NCBI RefSeq assembly: GCF_040802235.1 | Contig: NC_133157.1 | Location: 34,934,501 to 34,998,500 of the forward strand | Origin: Manis javanica | Lineage: Eukaryota > Chordata > Mammalia > Pholidota > Manidae | DNA length: 64,000 nucleotides | Direction of reading: 5' to 3' | Shown here: in pieces, positions 36,590-50,330 of the stretch | Numbering within the stretch: position 1 is the first letter of the stretch | Layout of the letters: every line of letters begins with the position of its first letter | Translations under genes and position numbers: made by a program | Notes under the pieces: generated by a model | What the model was told of the DNA's origin: nothing | What the model saw: the letters and a program-made list of their open reading frames with translations, nothing else | Database searches by the model: none

Positions 36590-38590
36590 TCTCTCGCCCG
36601 AGTTCCAGAGTTTTCTGTCAAGCCCCTCCCTCCTCCGCCCCAGACCCCCTAGCCCTTCCCCTTCCCCAGATCTGGCCAGATATCCTTTGCGAATTTCTGC
36701 AGGTGTCCCCAAGTCCCCTCCCCAAGTCACAGACATGGAAGCAAGGCCTCTCACCACACAGCACCTGTAGCCGGGTTTCATTCACATCCAAGAGCCTCCC
36801 TCCCTCCCGGCTAACACTTCTTCCCAGCTTCAGACAAGATCCTGACCTAAGGACTTGTAACGGCCAAACCAAAGCCCAGAGGTACGTGGCTTCTCCAACG
36901 GCCCCTCCTCCAAACCTCACCCCATTCCCCACCTCAGCCCAACCCCCTCCCATTCTCTACTTTTCATCGTTACCCTCCCCCTCAGCCACGTGCCTCTGCC
37001 CAGTTCCCTCCTCCCCTTCATTTTCCCTTACCTCTCTGGGTCTCCACCCTCAAGTCCCTTTCTCCTCTTAAGGAACTCCTGGTCATCTTCCTTCCCATCA
37101 TTCTAACTCTCCCCCCACTTCCTGTCCCAAGACAGGGTCTGACTAGTTTTGTTTTGGATTTAGTATTCCGGAGCATAGAGGAAAACTAGGGGGCTCAGAA
37201 AGGTAAGGTGGGGATCCATAGGCAATGTTGCAAATGATGACAAGCTCTGAATGTCTGGGCCAAGAAATTTGGACTTAATCCTTAGGCTGCGTCACTGAGT
37301 GTTTTTTAAGCAGGGAATGCCAGTTAGGTTTGCATTTTAGAAAAATCTTGATTGGGTCATTAAGGACGACTGACTTCTTTTGGACATCCTTCCCAGATAA
37401 ATTAGGCACAGCCCACTCCCCCCAGCATCCTGAGCTTACTCCAGCACACCACCAACTTATTTGTATTGTCATTTTAGTTAACTGTCTCCTTCCCAGATTC
37501 TTTCCACTGACTTCGGTGCTTAGCATAGTGCCTGGGTAAGAATGTAAGATTAGGCTTTTTAGGAAAAAGTGTAAATTACATAAATGAAAGAATGGTGAGG
37601 GGGTTAATAGGCTGGGGAATGTGGCAGAGGGGCAAAGTTATTACATAATCCACATTGAAAATTATTAGAACTTGAACAAAATTGGAGGAAAAGGAGAGGA
37701 TGGGGTTGAGGGATATTTAGAAGATAGGAAATAAAATCCTTGGTGGCACTTTGAAGATTAGGGTGAGGGGAACGAAGATTAGGGTAATTCCCGGAGTTCA
37801 GTTTTGATGCCGTCTGGGACATCCACTTAGCAATATTCAGCAGGCAGCTGGGCATGAGTGTGAAGTACAGGGGTTTAAAGAGGTCTGAAGTGGAAATATA
37901 GATTTAGGAATCATCAGCATACAGCTGGAAGAAGTTGAAGACTTGAACACGAATGACATCGAGAGGATGTGTGTGTTCCCTAGACAGAACTAGACTGTGG
38001 CCAGGGCCCTGCCTAAGGGTCATGGCAGCTCCCTGCACTCTTAGGAGCAAAGCCCTGCTTTGGCTTGATCTTCCCAGTCTCTAGAACTCCAGAGCCTGAT
38101 CTCTACCATCCTGAGGTATAACCAGGACCCTGCTCTTGAACTTGCAAAGTTGCTGTGCTTAGACTTCCTCCTGGGGCATGGTTCTTTGCTACCATCTACT
38201 GATGGAATTCTGACTGCTTCAGCCTTCCCCTCTGTAAGTTCCAGCCCTCACAACTCATATAGCAGCATGCCACATGGGATCTAGCCACATGGATGAACCT
38301 CCTGGCACCATACCCTGACCCAAAGAAATTTTTGTAATTGGGTTTGATTTAGTCCGCCTCATCCTCCAACTAGGATTGATATGGTGGCTATGGTTAATAA
38401 TAGCCTCAGGTTAATGATGAGTTTTGGCTTAGGGTTGATATTGGTCCAAGTTTTTGTCATGTTAATCATCTTGCTTCCCCCTTGTATCTCAGGTGCACTG
38501 AGAACCTTATCCTAATTCCATAACCCCCAGTGAACCGTGACTTGGAGAACCTCCGATTCCAACCTAATGATACCTGTACCCTATTCTACC
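36590..38590. other. Divergent intergenic region TMEM8B/FAM221B
   Basis: No coding exon is recognised. 36650-37080 is pyrimidine-rich (long C/T runs). 37190-37960 carries the unnamed ancient repeat also seen near 26.4, 41.3 and 45.4 kb ('gccagttaggtttgcatttt', 'ttaggaatcatcagcataca'). The 5' noncoding exon(s) of FAM221B should be somewhere here, but no unambiguous donor could be assigned. Confidence 0.45.
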
Positions 38591-40179
38591 ACTAGATGGA
38601 AGCAGACCAGGTCACAGAAGAGCCTCCTACCACCATGGATGCAGAGGAGCACCCTTCTTCAAAGGATCCTTCTGCTGAGGACTTACAGGAGCACCCGTCT
38701 CTGAAACCCCCTTGGAGCCTTCCATCTCTGAGACCCCTTTAAAGCCGCTTCGTCTGAATTTCATACAGTGTCATCCACTTCCCAGATCCCTTTAAAGACT
38801 GACACCTCTGAAATGCCTTTGGAGCCTTCAGTTTCTGAGACCCCTTTAGGACACTCAGTCTCTAAGATCCCTTTGGAGACCCCTATCCCGGAAAGCCCAC
38901 TGGAGACTCACATTTCTAAGATCTCAGAGCAACACTTGTCTTTTCATACTTCACCACCAGGCCATGTCTCTGTGTCTCCCTCTCAGACTCTAAAGGAAGA
39001 CCCCTACTCTGAGTCTTCCTCCAGTGAGGTCTCATGGACAAAGAGGTCCATGCAAGTTTCTGAACCTGAGACCTTTCAAAAGCACTCCCTTTCAGGCCCT
39101 TCAGCCCAGGCCCACCTGGACACATTTGCAAAAGAGAGGGAAGAAGGAGAGGACGAGGGGGTGGATGCCAGTGACAGCACCGCTTACACAGTTCAACCAG
39201 ACAAGAAGGGGAAGAAAGGAGTTAGCTGTAATTGCTCCTGCTCTGTTCCCCATTATCATCCCTGTCTTTCACCTGCTGCATGAGGAGGTGGTTCAATTAC
39301 TCTTTGACCTGTCCCCTTCTTCATTTTAGGCCCTCTTCACTTCCCCTTGGTTACTTGCCCCTGCTACTTCCCAGGTTACGAAGTCCACACAGTGGTCCCT
39401 GCTAAGCAGGAAGAGCTTGCGGAAGTGGCCAAGGCAATGTACAGAGAGAAGTCTGGTGCTCAGGTGAATCACCTTTTTCAGTGGGAGAAGAATACAGCCC
39501 TGAGTGCCATCCAGACAGGTGAGCCCAGCAGCTTTTCAGAGCCTGTGACAGGCCCTTGGCCATCCTCCAACAGGATCTGGGAACTTTACCACTCAAGGAT
39601 AGTTGCCCTGTGGATATGGCAATACCTCCTGCCTGAAACCTGGGGAGCTAGCAAGTGGGCCAAGGTGGATGCATGGATGCAGGGAAAAAGTGAGGATATT
39701 CACATAAAGTCCAGATAGGGACAGGAGGCTGAACTAAAGTTGTTAAAACCAGAAGGGCCATAGGCCAACCCCTGATCTAGGGCGCAAATAAGCTGCACCA
39801 AACAGACCCTGTGACAGAGAAGGCCCAGGACCATGGACAGGCCTAGGAGATTTGTTGCTCTGACATGGCAAAAGGTCCTGGCCCCCTTGATGGAACTCCA
39901 TTAAAAGACTGTCACCCCCTGTGTGCCAGACGCATGATCACCTGGGTACCCAAAAGCTGTGTCTCCTCACCAAAGAAGAGTCATATCTTCTAGCCCTGTT
40001 GATCCCAAGTCTCGGTCTAGAATGGAGTACTCTTGACAATCCTATCAGTGGGATTCTGTGCTAATCTCTGTCTGTATATGAAGGATGTACAGGTGTACAG
40101 TGCAAACACATGCTGTCCTGTGTGTGAGCATGTGCACCTGTGTTCCTGAACTTCATATCTATGGGGATTACCCTATAGA

Positions 40180-40245
40180 CAGGGACAGGTGGCTGAACTA
40201 AAGTTGTTAAAGAGCAACACTTGTCTTTTCACACTTCACCACCTT
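40180..40245 (+). repeat. Duplication-junction scar inside FAM221B intron
   Basis: Bases 40187-40211 repeat the sequence at about 39717-39747 ('gggacaggaggctgaactaa' then 'agttgttaaa'). They run directly into 'gagcaacacttgtcttttca' then 'cacttcaccacc', which repeats about 38926-38957 of the FAM221B first exon. The end of one source joins straight onto the start of the other. That is the junction expected from a tandem duplication of about 38.93-39.75 kb whose second copy was then mostly deleted. Confidence 0.75.
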
Positions 40246-41189
40246 AACCTGCCATGAGCATTCTGGAGTTTCTAGACTGAATTCAATAGATGGCACTGAT
40301 TTATTCTGGTCTTCCATTACTTCCTTTCCCCTTATGATATGATAGGCACAGAGTTGTGTTAAAACTACATGGGCCTAAGATACAACCAATTAATTCTGTG
40401 TCCTTATGCCTCCTCCATGTAATTTAGTTTGCTCATTCCCATGCAGGGACCCTCCCCACCCCATTGCCTAGACAAGAAAGTCATAGTGATCTCAATTCTC
40501 AGTCTCAATCCAGGCACTGAAACAGTTTTGTTTGCTTATTTTAACATCTGTCACTCATACTTGTTCTTGCAAATGCAGAGTCTGTTCTGTCCCCACACTC
40601 GCCTTCTCAGAACCTCCTACTTCCTACTCTTCAAAGCCATCATGCTGCTTCAAGTTGAATATCTTCATTTTCCTGTTTAAATAGGCAGTTTTATTCAGAA
40701 ATTTAAGTCTCATTCAATCCTGAACAAAGGTATTTGGGGTTTCCTTCTAATATTGGGGGTGTTGAATCCCTGGAGAGTCAGTACATGTGCTGTGCAGAGA
40801 TATATCAAGTGTAAGTTTTTCTTTTATCCATTCAACATTGATTGAGCACCAGCGACATGCCAGGCATTGAGCTAGCTGTGAGATGATGGTGCTAGTATGG
40901 TGTCAGACAAAAATCTCTCAAATAATTTGTGCTTTAATGAGAGAAACCAGTAAGCAAAAGGTCAACTAATTCATTCTAACAACTACTATGACTGAGGTCA
41001 GCCCAGAGTGCTGCATGAAAAGAGAAAAAGGACACCCACCTTGAAGGCTCAGGGGATAGGCCTTGAGAAAGAAGAGATGGCCAGGTAAGGAGCAGGGTCA
41101 GGTGAGACATGACAGGGAAGGCACCACAGAGAACTAAACAATGCAGTGTGCCCACTGTGTAGTGTTGGTCAGAGCAACCCACTCAGCTC

Positions 41190-41720
41190 TGGAAGGGCAG
41201 AACTACACAGGCATTTCTGTGCCATGTTCAAGAGTTAGGATTACACCCTAAGGGCACCTGACAGTCACTTCAATGAAGTGGGATACTAATGAGAACAGAG
41301 TAGTGTTTTTGAAAGACCACTCTGGCAGTTGGTTAGTCTGAAGAAAGACTGGAGATAGAAAGGCTACACTGTGGAGTATGGTAATAATCCAGGTAAGAAG
41401 TAGACAGATGGAGAAGTACATTCAGGAAATCCTAAGAAGGTAAAACTGACCTGTGGATCTTTGGATGTATTGGATGAGAAAGAGGGACATGCCTGGCATG
41501 ACATCTAGGTTTTTGGCTTAATTAACTGATTGGATGATGATGCCATTAACTGAAAGCCTGAAAGAGAGTAGATGCTTGATAAGTATGTGTTGGATGAACA
41601 GGACAGAAAATGAGGGCCAGTTTTAGAAGGAGTAATGAGATATAACACATTTGAAGTGCTTGTGGAGCATGCTGGTGAAAAGGCTGGCTCTGTGGGTCTG
41701 AAGCTCGGGAGAGAGGTGTG
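41190..41720 (+). repeat. Ancient interspersed repeat, family not named
   Basis: 'gaaagaccactctggcagtt', 'atggtaataatccaggtaag', 'acatctaggtttttggctta' and 'gatggatgatgccattaact'-like phrases (near 41530-41550) follow the same order as the dispersed repeat at 26.4, 37.2 and 45.3 kb. Intronic to FAM221B. Confidence 0.5.
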
Positions 41721-41844
41721 GGCTGCAGACAGTCCCCACTGAAGACAGATACATGTTGTATGGAGACGTTTTAAGCACAAAGAGATGTTATCATGGAAAT
41801 GTGACTATGCGATTGTGGAACTGACTTTGTTATACCGTGTATTT

Positions 41845-41975
41845 TCACTATAATATCTCTGCCATAGACATCTTTGTCACAGGCATTTTTGCCACATAAC
41901 TAATTGGCCATAGACAATTTTGCCATTAAGTGCTTATGAAAATGCTTATGGAAAGATGTTTATGGCAAAATTACC
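41845..41975 (+). repeat. Short degenerate repeats with a 'gccatagacaattttgccat' core
   Basis: Four or five imperfect copies of a motif of about 20-25 bp follow one another: 'gccatagacatctttgtcac', 'aggcatttttgccacataac', 'ggccatagacaattttgcca', 'tgtttatggcaaaattacct' (partly inverted). The inverted last copy would pair with the earlier ones. Origin unknown; it may be a decayed transposon end. Confidence 0.45.
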
Positions 41976-42664
41976 TAGAACCATGTACAGACTCAAAATG
42001 GCATCCCAGATAATGTCTCCTCTCCCTGCCAGTCTTTATCCAGTCAAAACAGGAAGAAGGTTTGGAATCAGCAGAGAGGGCCCCACTTTGGAATACACAG
42101 CCAGATGTTCACTGTCCCACTTTGAGGGCACTGACACCTGGAACAGTTTGAGGTGTAGTTGCCAGGCTCCCTGATCAAACCCCAGGCTTCTTCATCTGAA
42201 AGGTGGGCTCTGACTCCCGTATCAGTGCTTGGAGTTGAGTCCCCCAGGGCCTCAGGCCGGACCTTGATCTGTGGGTACCACTCTTATTCACCTCCACACC
42301 TCACCTGCTCAGCCAGTATATCCTGCTACTCTGGACAGGGTTGAGATGCCTTAATGGAATCCTGGCCCCCACTCACTCCACTGTGACTCTGCCTGTACCC
42401 CGTCCGTTTAGTCAAGCCTCCCTGGTGTATGGTGCACTGGGCTGTCAGTATCAAGACAAAGAGTGAAGCCAAAAGCCACACCCGCCAGGCTTTAGACTCT
42501 CAGAGACCATGAGTAAGACAGGAAAACCTAGTCTGACAATTAGGCACAAAACTGTGAGGCGTGGCCCTGGCCAGAGTCATAGATGAGGACACCAACTCTT
42601 ATCATCCCTAGAACTTCAGGGTTTTGCCTGGAACACAGGGTCTCTCTTCCCTCCTGAAGGAATT

Positions 42665-42800
42665 TGCTCATTCACTTATTCAGCCAAGCAGTCTGTTCTC
42701 TGAGCTCCTGTTTTGTGCCAGGCCCTGTGCTAGAGCTAGAGACAGATAAAAAGACAGACCCTTCCTTGGAGGAACCCCCAGTCTAATGAGAACGCAAATG
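42665..42800 (+). repeat. Old MIR/L2-type repeat fragment
   Basis: 'attcacttattcagccaagc', 'gttttgtgccaggccctgtg' and 'gaggaacccccagtctaatg' follow the order of a common ancient mammalian repeat ('tatgtgccaggcactgtgct' core). It lies in the FAM221B intron. Confidence 0.6.
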
Positions 42801-45057
42801 AGTAGCCCATTTAATGCATTATACTGTGATAAGAGTTCACAAGGAGCCCTGAGAGGCAAGAGGAGGGACCCCTAGACACCCAGGGAAAATCAGAACAACT
42901 TTTTGGTAGTGACTCTTCATTGCACCCTTTAAATGGGAATAAGAGTCCTACAAGTGAAGGTCCTGCTCCATGGGGACTCATACAGGATTCTTGGGTAGAA
43001 GTTGGGGTACTCTCAGCAATCATGGAGGATGAGAAAATCTGAGTGGGAAGTGCTCTCTGGTTCTCCTCCCACATTTACATAGCACCACCCTTGCCTTGTG
43101 GTGAGATTGACCATTTTCAGATCCCACTACTACCACCAGGCTTTCAAGGGCTGTGGCCTCTTGTGGGTGCCTGCCATCAGGGATACTTCCTAGCCTCCCC
43201 TTCCTTTCCAGGCCACCTTTCTTAGCTTCATAAGCTTGTATATTTGGGTCTTCACTCATGACTTTGAGTTCACCCCTTTCTCCTGACCCTTAGAAAGCAA
43301 TAAGCGGCCCTTCTCAAATTCATAAGAGGGTATTAGTTTAGTAACTCCAGGAACACAGAAGAGAGGTGGGAAGGTGCAACCTGGAGAGGTGGGGAAAGCC
43401 CTCCTACCCAGCTTCCTCTTCAGGTCCTTTCAACAACAACCAGGCTCCTTAAGAGACAATCCCCACCACCTACTCTACACCTGGTCAGTCATCTTCCCTT
43501 TCGCTAACCTTAGACAGTTCAAGGAAACAAAGCAAAGTCGGGCCCTAATTTGGGGAGGAGAGGAGAAAAGAATCCCCACCGTCACAGAACTCAGTGAAAT
43601 TCATGTTCACCTTCAAACAAAACTACATTTATGATCTCTCTGCTCAGAAACTGAAGACTGTCTCATTCATCCCTGGCAGGCCAACAGAGGTGGAGTGGGT
43701 CCTAGGTTAGGAAGGAGAACAAAAACAATTCAGGGCAATGAGGAAACCTTGAGGAGAAGAGTCTAAAGGAGTAGGAGTGAGGACTCATGGGCACAGATGA
43801 ATATACCTGGAGGGAGGGGAGAGCTAAGAACACCTAGGGTACACTTAGGCTACCCTTTCCTTCCTGCTAGTCCTCATTACTCCACACCCAGGTCTCTACA
43901 TTGGCTGGTGCTGCCCCCATTATCTATGGGACTGTTTCCGGATTGGGGGTGAGTCCAAGTGCTTTTGTGGACACTTGCTGAGAGAGCACCAGATTATCTC
44001 AGGTAGGGAGAACTGACCAGCCCTGTCAGTGGGGAGGGACAACTGTACTGCCATGTGTGGAGATGTATGAAAGAAAGTGTGTTGATATGGGGGAGGGGGC
44101 TGGCATGGAAAGGTGCTGGTCTAATCCTCCCACCCAACCCCAATCCCTTCCCATAGACATATTGGTGCCCTGCAATGTGGGCCACTGCCGATGCCTCGTG
44201 TTCTGCTTTATCCCATCACGCCCAGAGGAGGTGGGTGAGTTCTGGCTCAAGAGATGGGCCACCTTTGACCCCAAGGCCTGGAGGGCCCAGTGTCGCCCAC
44301 AGCCATGAAGACCATGTAGCTACTGGGTCCCATCCCTGCAGGGTCAAAGGTAACTTCTAGGGCAAGGTGGGGGAGGCAGGGCAGAGAATGGATACAAATA
44401 GTTTGAAGATGAGGATGGGGGAACTGGTAGGAGAGATGTGGGTTAGTGGTTGGTGAGGAAGAAATGAGAATGTAGTCAGCCCATGGGGAAGCCCCAGTTC
44501 CATATACTTTTCTTGGCTGGCCCCTGCCCTAGGCTGTTGCTGCCACTGCTTTGAGTTTAATTTCCTGTGTGCAGCCTGTGACCAGCACTGGGAAGAACTT
44601 GGGACTTTCTTTGAGACTGAGGAGACCTGGTGACAAGGAGGGAGGCCTCATGGTGAGGGGGTACCTAGAACAGGGGGCCATTCTAGGCTCTGTAGTTAGA
44701 AGGCTGGGCAGGAAAGTACTCCACACACAACCGTCCAATCCAGCACTACCTCACCCACCCCACACCCACACCTGCACTGATGTCCACCTCCAGGAGCAGA
44801 CTGTGGGCCTTTTGCAGAGATGTCTACTGTTCAAAAAGCCAGGGGCAGCAGCTGACTTTGAGTCCCTATAGAAGCAGGGGTCCTCTGGTCATTGCAGATC
44901 CCACCCTAATCCCCCTGGGCTCCCTGGCCCACACACTCCCCAACCTGGCCCTACATCTGACCACCTATCTGACCTTGTCACCTCTGCTCTTCTCTCCTTC
45001 AGGGACAGACATTGACACCACCTGGCACAGGCCTCAGTGAGCCTGGCCCAGATCAGC

Positions 45058-45063
45058 AATAAA
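45058..45063 (+). terminator. FAM221B polyadenylation signal AATAAA
   Basis: A perfect AATAAA 17 bp after the final FAM221B TGA (45038-45040). Its position matches the last exon, so the 3' end remains intact even though the coding sequence is broken. Confidence 0.75.
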
Positions 45064-46304
45064 AGGGAAGCCACCAGACTCTGACCTGGCTCTGTATGGC
45101 ACAGATAGAGCTCGGCCCAGGGATAGACACCCTGGACCTTGGAGTGGGACCTATGAGGGGTGAGAGAGCACCACAGGAGAGAGGCTGGATCCAGCTCTCT
45201 GCCTCCACCATTCCAGCTGCCAGCTCTGGCATCAGGAGAAGGACATGGCGTCAAGGAAGCCAAGGAAAGGGGTTTCAAGAGGGTTAGAGTGAGTAGTGAC
45301 GTTAGATGCAACTGGGGGCTCTAGTAAGAAAAAGACTGGAAAGTATCCATTGGTTTTGCAGTTAGAAGGTCTTTGGGGACTTTTAAGAGTGTAGTTTCAG
45401 TGTGTGGTGGAGGCAGAAACCAAACAGCAGTGAGCTGGAAGGTTTCTTTAAGAAGCTAGGCTGAAAAGAGGAGAGAAGTCCAGACTATATCCAGAGGGAG
45501 ATGTGGAGTCAAGGAAGTACTTTTTAGGAGGGAAAAAGGGAAAAGGCCAGTAGAGAAAAACACCTTGATGGATGTAGAAGAGAAAGAGAGATACCTGGTG
45601 AGACAAGATCCCAGAGATGGAGGGCGGGGATGAGGTCACAGCAGACGTGAAGAGGTTCACTCTGAACAGGAGAAACACCACTTCCTAGGACCAAGAGGAA
45701 GGAAGAAGGGAAGGCTGGGGACTTCATTAAGCTTCAGGGAGCATGATCTTGTGGAAGTTCCCCTGTGAAGTAGGAAACAAGGTCAGTTGCTGGTGGGGGG
45801 AGGATAGGGTAACAGCAGGAGTAGGAGACAGGAAGAGAGGAAAGTTTGGGAAGGCTAATGTGGGGAACTAGAGAAAAACCGGATCCATGGGTGGTGAGAA
45901 TTCAGGTACAGTGGGAAGCAAGAACCTACTTAAAGAAGAGAAGCAAACTATTTAGCTTAATGGGTGTGGTACAAGGAAGGTGTTGGGAAGGATGATTAGG
46001 AAAATAAGGAAAAAGAAGAAGGCTTGAGGATGTGGAAAGCTGATCATACAAATAGGGAAAGTAAAGCCCGGAAAGCAATCAACAGATTGAGAAAAAAGAA
46101 CAGTCAAAGAATAGGAGTCTCTAATGAGGTCCAACAGCAGATGCAGTGGCAGGAATGGAAGCAGAGGAGACAGTGGTCAGAACCAGCAGAGCACTGCAGC
46201 TTTTGGATGAGAGCAGCTGAGTGTCGTTACTAAAGCTTCGGGTACAACATTGCCGGGGAGGGACTAGGAAGCCCACAAATGATTCTTGTGGGGAGTAGGA
46301 GATT

Positions 46305-46460
46305 CTGACACTTAACTAATGGACTCTGTGACCTAGGCAAGTCATTTTCCTTCTCTGGACCTGTTTCCGGGATCTGCTAAACAGGAATAAGTTCTGTGCT
46401 ACCTGCTTTCTATGAGAACCCAAGGAAATAACCGTTTTCAAAGTGTTTTGTACTCACCTA
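46305..46460 (+). repeat. MIR SINE, sense copy
   Basis: 'ggactctgtgacctaggcaa' then 'gtcattttccttctctggac' and 'ggaaataaccgttttcaaag' follow the MIR core order. Confidence 0.75.
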
Positions 46461-46769
46461 CCTCTCCTGGCTGGGTTCCTTCCTCTTCCTAGATCCCAGC
46501 TCCCCTTACCTCTTGCCCTTCTCCAGAGCAGCTGTAGGGGCTGCTGTATCCCAGAGGCACCACAGAAAAGTTAAGCCTCTAGGGCACCAAGAAAAGGCCA
46601 GTCTACATTTCCTCACATTTGGACAGACCATCTATCCTTCCAAGAGAAGGAATGCAACCTGGACTGCTAGAACTCCGAAGGGATGGGGGTGCGGGGGTGA
46701 GACACAGGGTCAAATGTTTGTCCTTTGGAGGTGAAAGGCTATACAAAAGGTATCCATACTATCTCCAGA

Positions 46770-46990
46770 AGTAGAGTTCCTCATTTATGGTTATGTGCAA
46801 TTAGCACCATGATGACCATTCACTAAAATTAACAGTCAAGAGTAGAGGAATGGTTACTATGATAAACTCGCTCAATTAAATATTAGGCAGCCATTACAAA
46901 GAATATTAACAGAGACTATAATACTGAAAATTTTAAATGGAAGAATAAGTATATGCAATATATATTATATTATGAAAGGAAACAATGTTA
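46770..46990 (+). mobile_element. Old L1 3'-region fragment
   Basis: 'aaattaggcagccattacaa'-like text (near 46880) with 'agaatattaacagagactat' and 'ttatattatgaaaggaaaca' resembles the extreme C-terminal ORF2/3'-UTR segment of old L1M elements ('ggaatattatgcagccatta' pattern). Very diverged. Confidence 0.5.
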
Positions 46991-47631
46991 TTGCTACACA
47001 AATAATTATTAACCACCTATGTGTCAGGTGTGCTAAAAAAAAGCTACAGTGGCGACTTTTGTCCTATGTTTAAGCGTCAGACTAAAACTTACCTGATGTA
47101 AGTATATTTTGGGACCCCATGTTTCTTATGTCAAATTATATGTTTCAACAGAACGAAATACTCTGACCTAGCCATAAAGCATTTCCCTTGTCGTTCAAAC
47201 CCGACTCACTGAAAATGCCAGCGCAGAGCTAACCGTATCACACACCTTTCCTTTTAAAGAACATTGGATACATACTCCTTTGCTTATTAGTCGTGCGGTA
47301 GATAGGGCACTCCCGCCCCCACCCGTTATAAAAAAGAAAAATACAAAAACCGCCTTGTAAACAAACTGCAGAATCTCTAATCTTGGTAGTCAATATGGTA
47401 AAAAGAGCATAAAGTAAGGAGGAACTGCCCCGGGATGAATAAATTAAAATCTCCGAAATGCTCAACGGGCTGAAACTGCCCTTGTGGGGAAAATGCTAGG
47501 AATCTATCACGGCAGTTAAAAAAAGAGAGCCCGTCGCAATTCACCTTCATCCGCGCTACCCGCCTGGTGTCCTCCACCCGCCTCTTGCTTCCGAGACTCT
47601 TAACACCTTAAACTCCAAGTAGTTCCTGGAG

Positions 47632-48174
47632 CCAATAGGCACTGAGCGCCCTCAAAACCCGCCCTCCTCTTGGCCAACGCGGTTAAAGGGCCTAAGGCCC
47701 AGGTGCCCTCGTACAGCCGGTGACGGAGCACCGGCCTCTTCTTCCCAGCCAACCAGTAGTGGCCGACTTGTATAGGAGGAGCCGGTAAGGTAGAAGCCCC
47801 ACCCACTCGGGAGCCGCAACCTAAGAAGGGGTGGAGGGCAACGTTGTGCAACCAGAGCAAATTGAAGGAAAATCCCACCTAGGTCTCTCAACCCTTCCAA
47901 TGGAGTGAGAAATCAGTTGTCAGAAGAAGCCAATGGGATGAGAAGACTCCGCCTCTATAATGGCGACGGAGCCAGTGGAGTGAATTGTACCTTCCTCTGC
48001 GTCAAGGGGTGGTATGCACCGCCCAGAAGCGCGACCCAATGGGGTGACAGGGCCCTCTCTCGGCCACTGGCAGAGCCAATGGCCGCCGCTCGCCCTCCCC
48101 GGCAGCCCCAACTCTGGCTGACCGCGGAGACTCAGTGCTGGCCGCGGTGAGAGGTTCCCTAGACTGTGGGGCAG
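47632..48174 (+). promoter_or_regulatory. HINT2 promoter with five CCAAT boxes
   Basis: Five perfect CCAAT pentamers lie on the + strand upstream of the HINT2 ATG: 47632-47636, 47897-47901, 47930-47934, 48036-48040 and 48076-48080. The last four fall within 184 bp, and three of these read CCAATGG(G/C/A), the NF-Y preferred context. The region is CpG-rich without a TATA box, as expected for a widely expressed mitochondrial-protein gene. The last box is about 95 bp before the ATG, so the start of transcription is probably around 48120-48165. Confidence 0.7.
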
Positions 48175-50259
<2,085 letters not shown>

Positions 50260-50330
50260 ACTTATCAACTGACCAAGAACCCCAGACCTGGATGCTTGGA
50301 TGGGTGGGGAGAAAGGGACCCTGTGATGCT

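Larger units (their letters stand above)
38596..45040 (+). pseudogene. FAM221B: FAM221B, multiply disrupted (probable unitary pseudogene)
   Basis: A conserved FAM221-family gene of unknown biochemical role. Recognisable pieces: a first coding exon (ATG 38596 after a 'ctaccactag' acceptor) with the degenerate 'ETPLEPS' repeats; 39375-39518 (YEVHTVVPAKQEELAEVAKA); 43892-44002 (LYIGWCCPHYLWDCF); 44157-44349 (HCRCLVFCFIPSRPEEVGEF); 44533-44652 (CCCHCFEFNFLCAACDQHWE); and 45003-45040 (GTDIDTTWHRPQ, TGA). Lesions seen: the first exon changes frame near 38696 and again near 38745; its donor seems lost (at 39217 'gaaaggagttagc' has no GT in the right phase, and the GT at 39221 shifts the frame); a frameshift lies near 44296, where the Cys/His part continues in another frame; and an in-frame TGA at 44631-44633 cuts the end off. 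The Cys-rich domain itself remains well preserved, so loss looks fairly recent. A polyadenylation signal remains. Confidence 0.85.
45064..47630. other. Intergenic FAM221B to HINT2
   Basis: No gene recognised. 45290-45760 carries another piece of the unnamed ancient repeat ('tttggggacttttaagagtg', 'atgtggagtcaaggaagtac'). A MIR and an old L1 scrap are listed separately. The rest is purine-rich unique-looking sequence with only short chance frames. Confidence 0.5.

Noticed and set aside
36227-36652. 141-codon frame on the + strand upstream of FAM221B
   Set aside because: No family resemblance, biased composition, and no matching splice sites; treated as chance in a GC-rich promoter flank.
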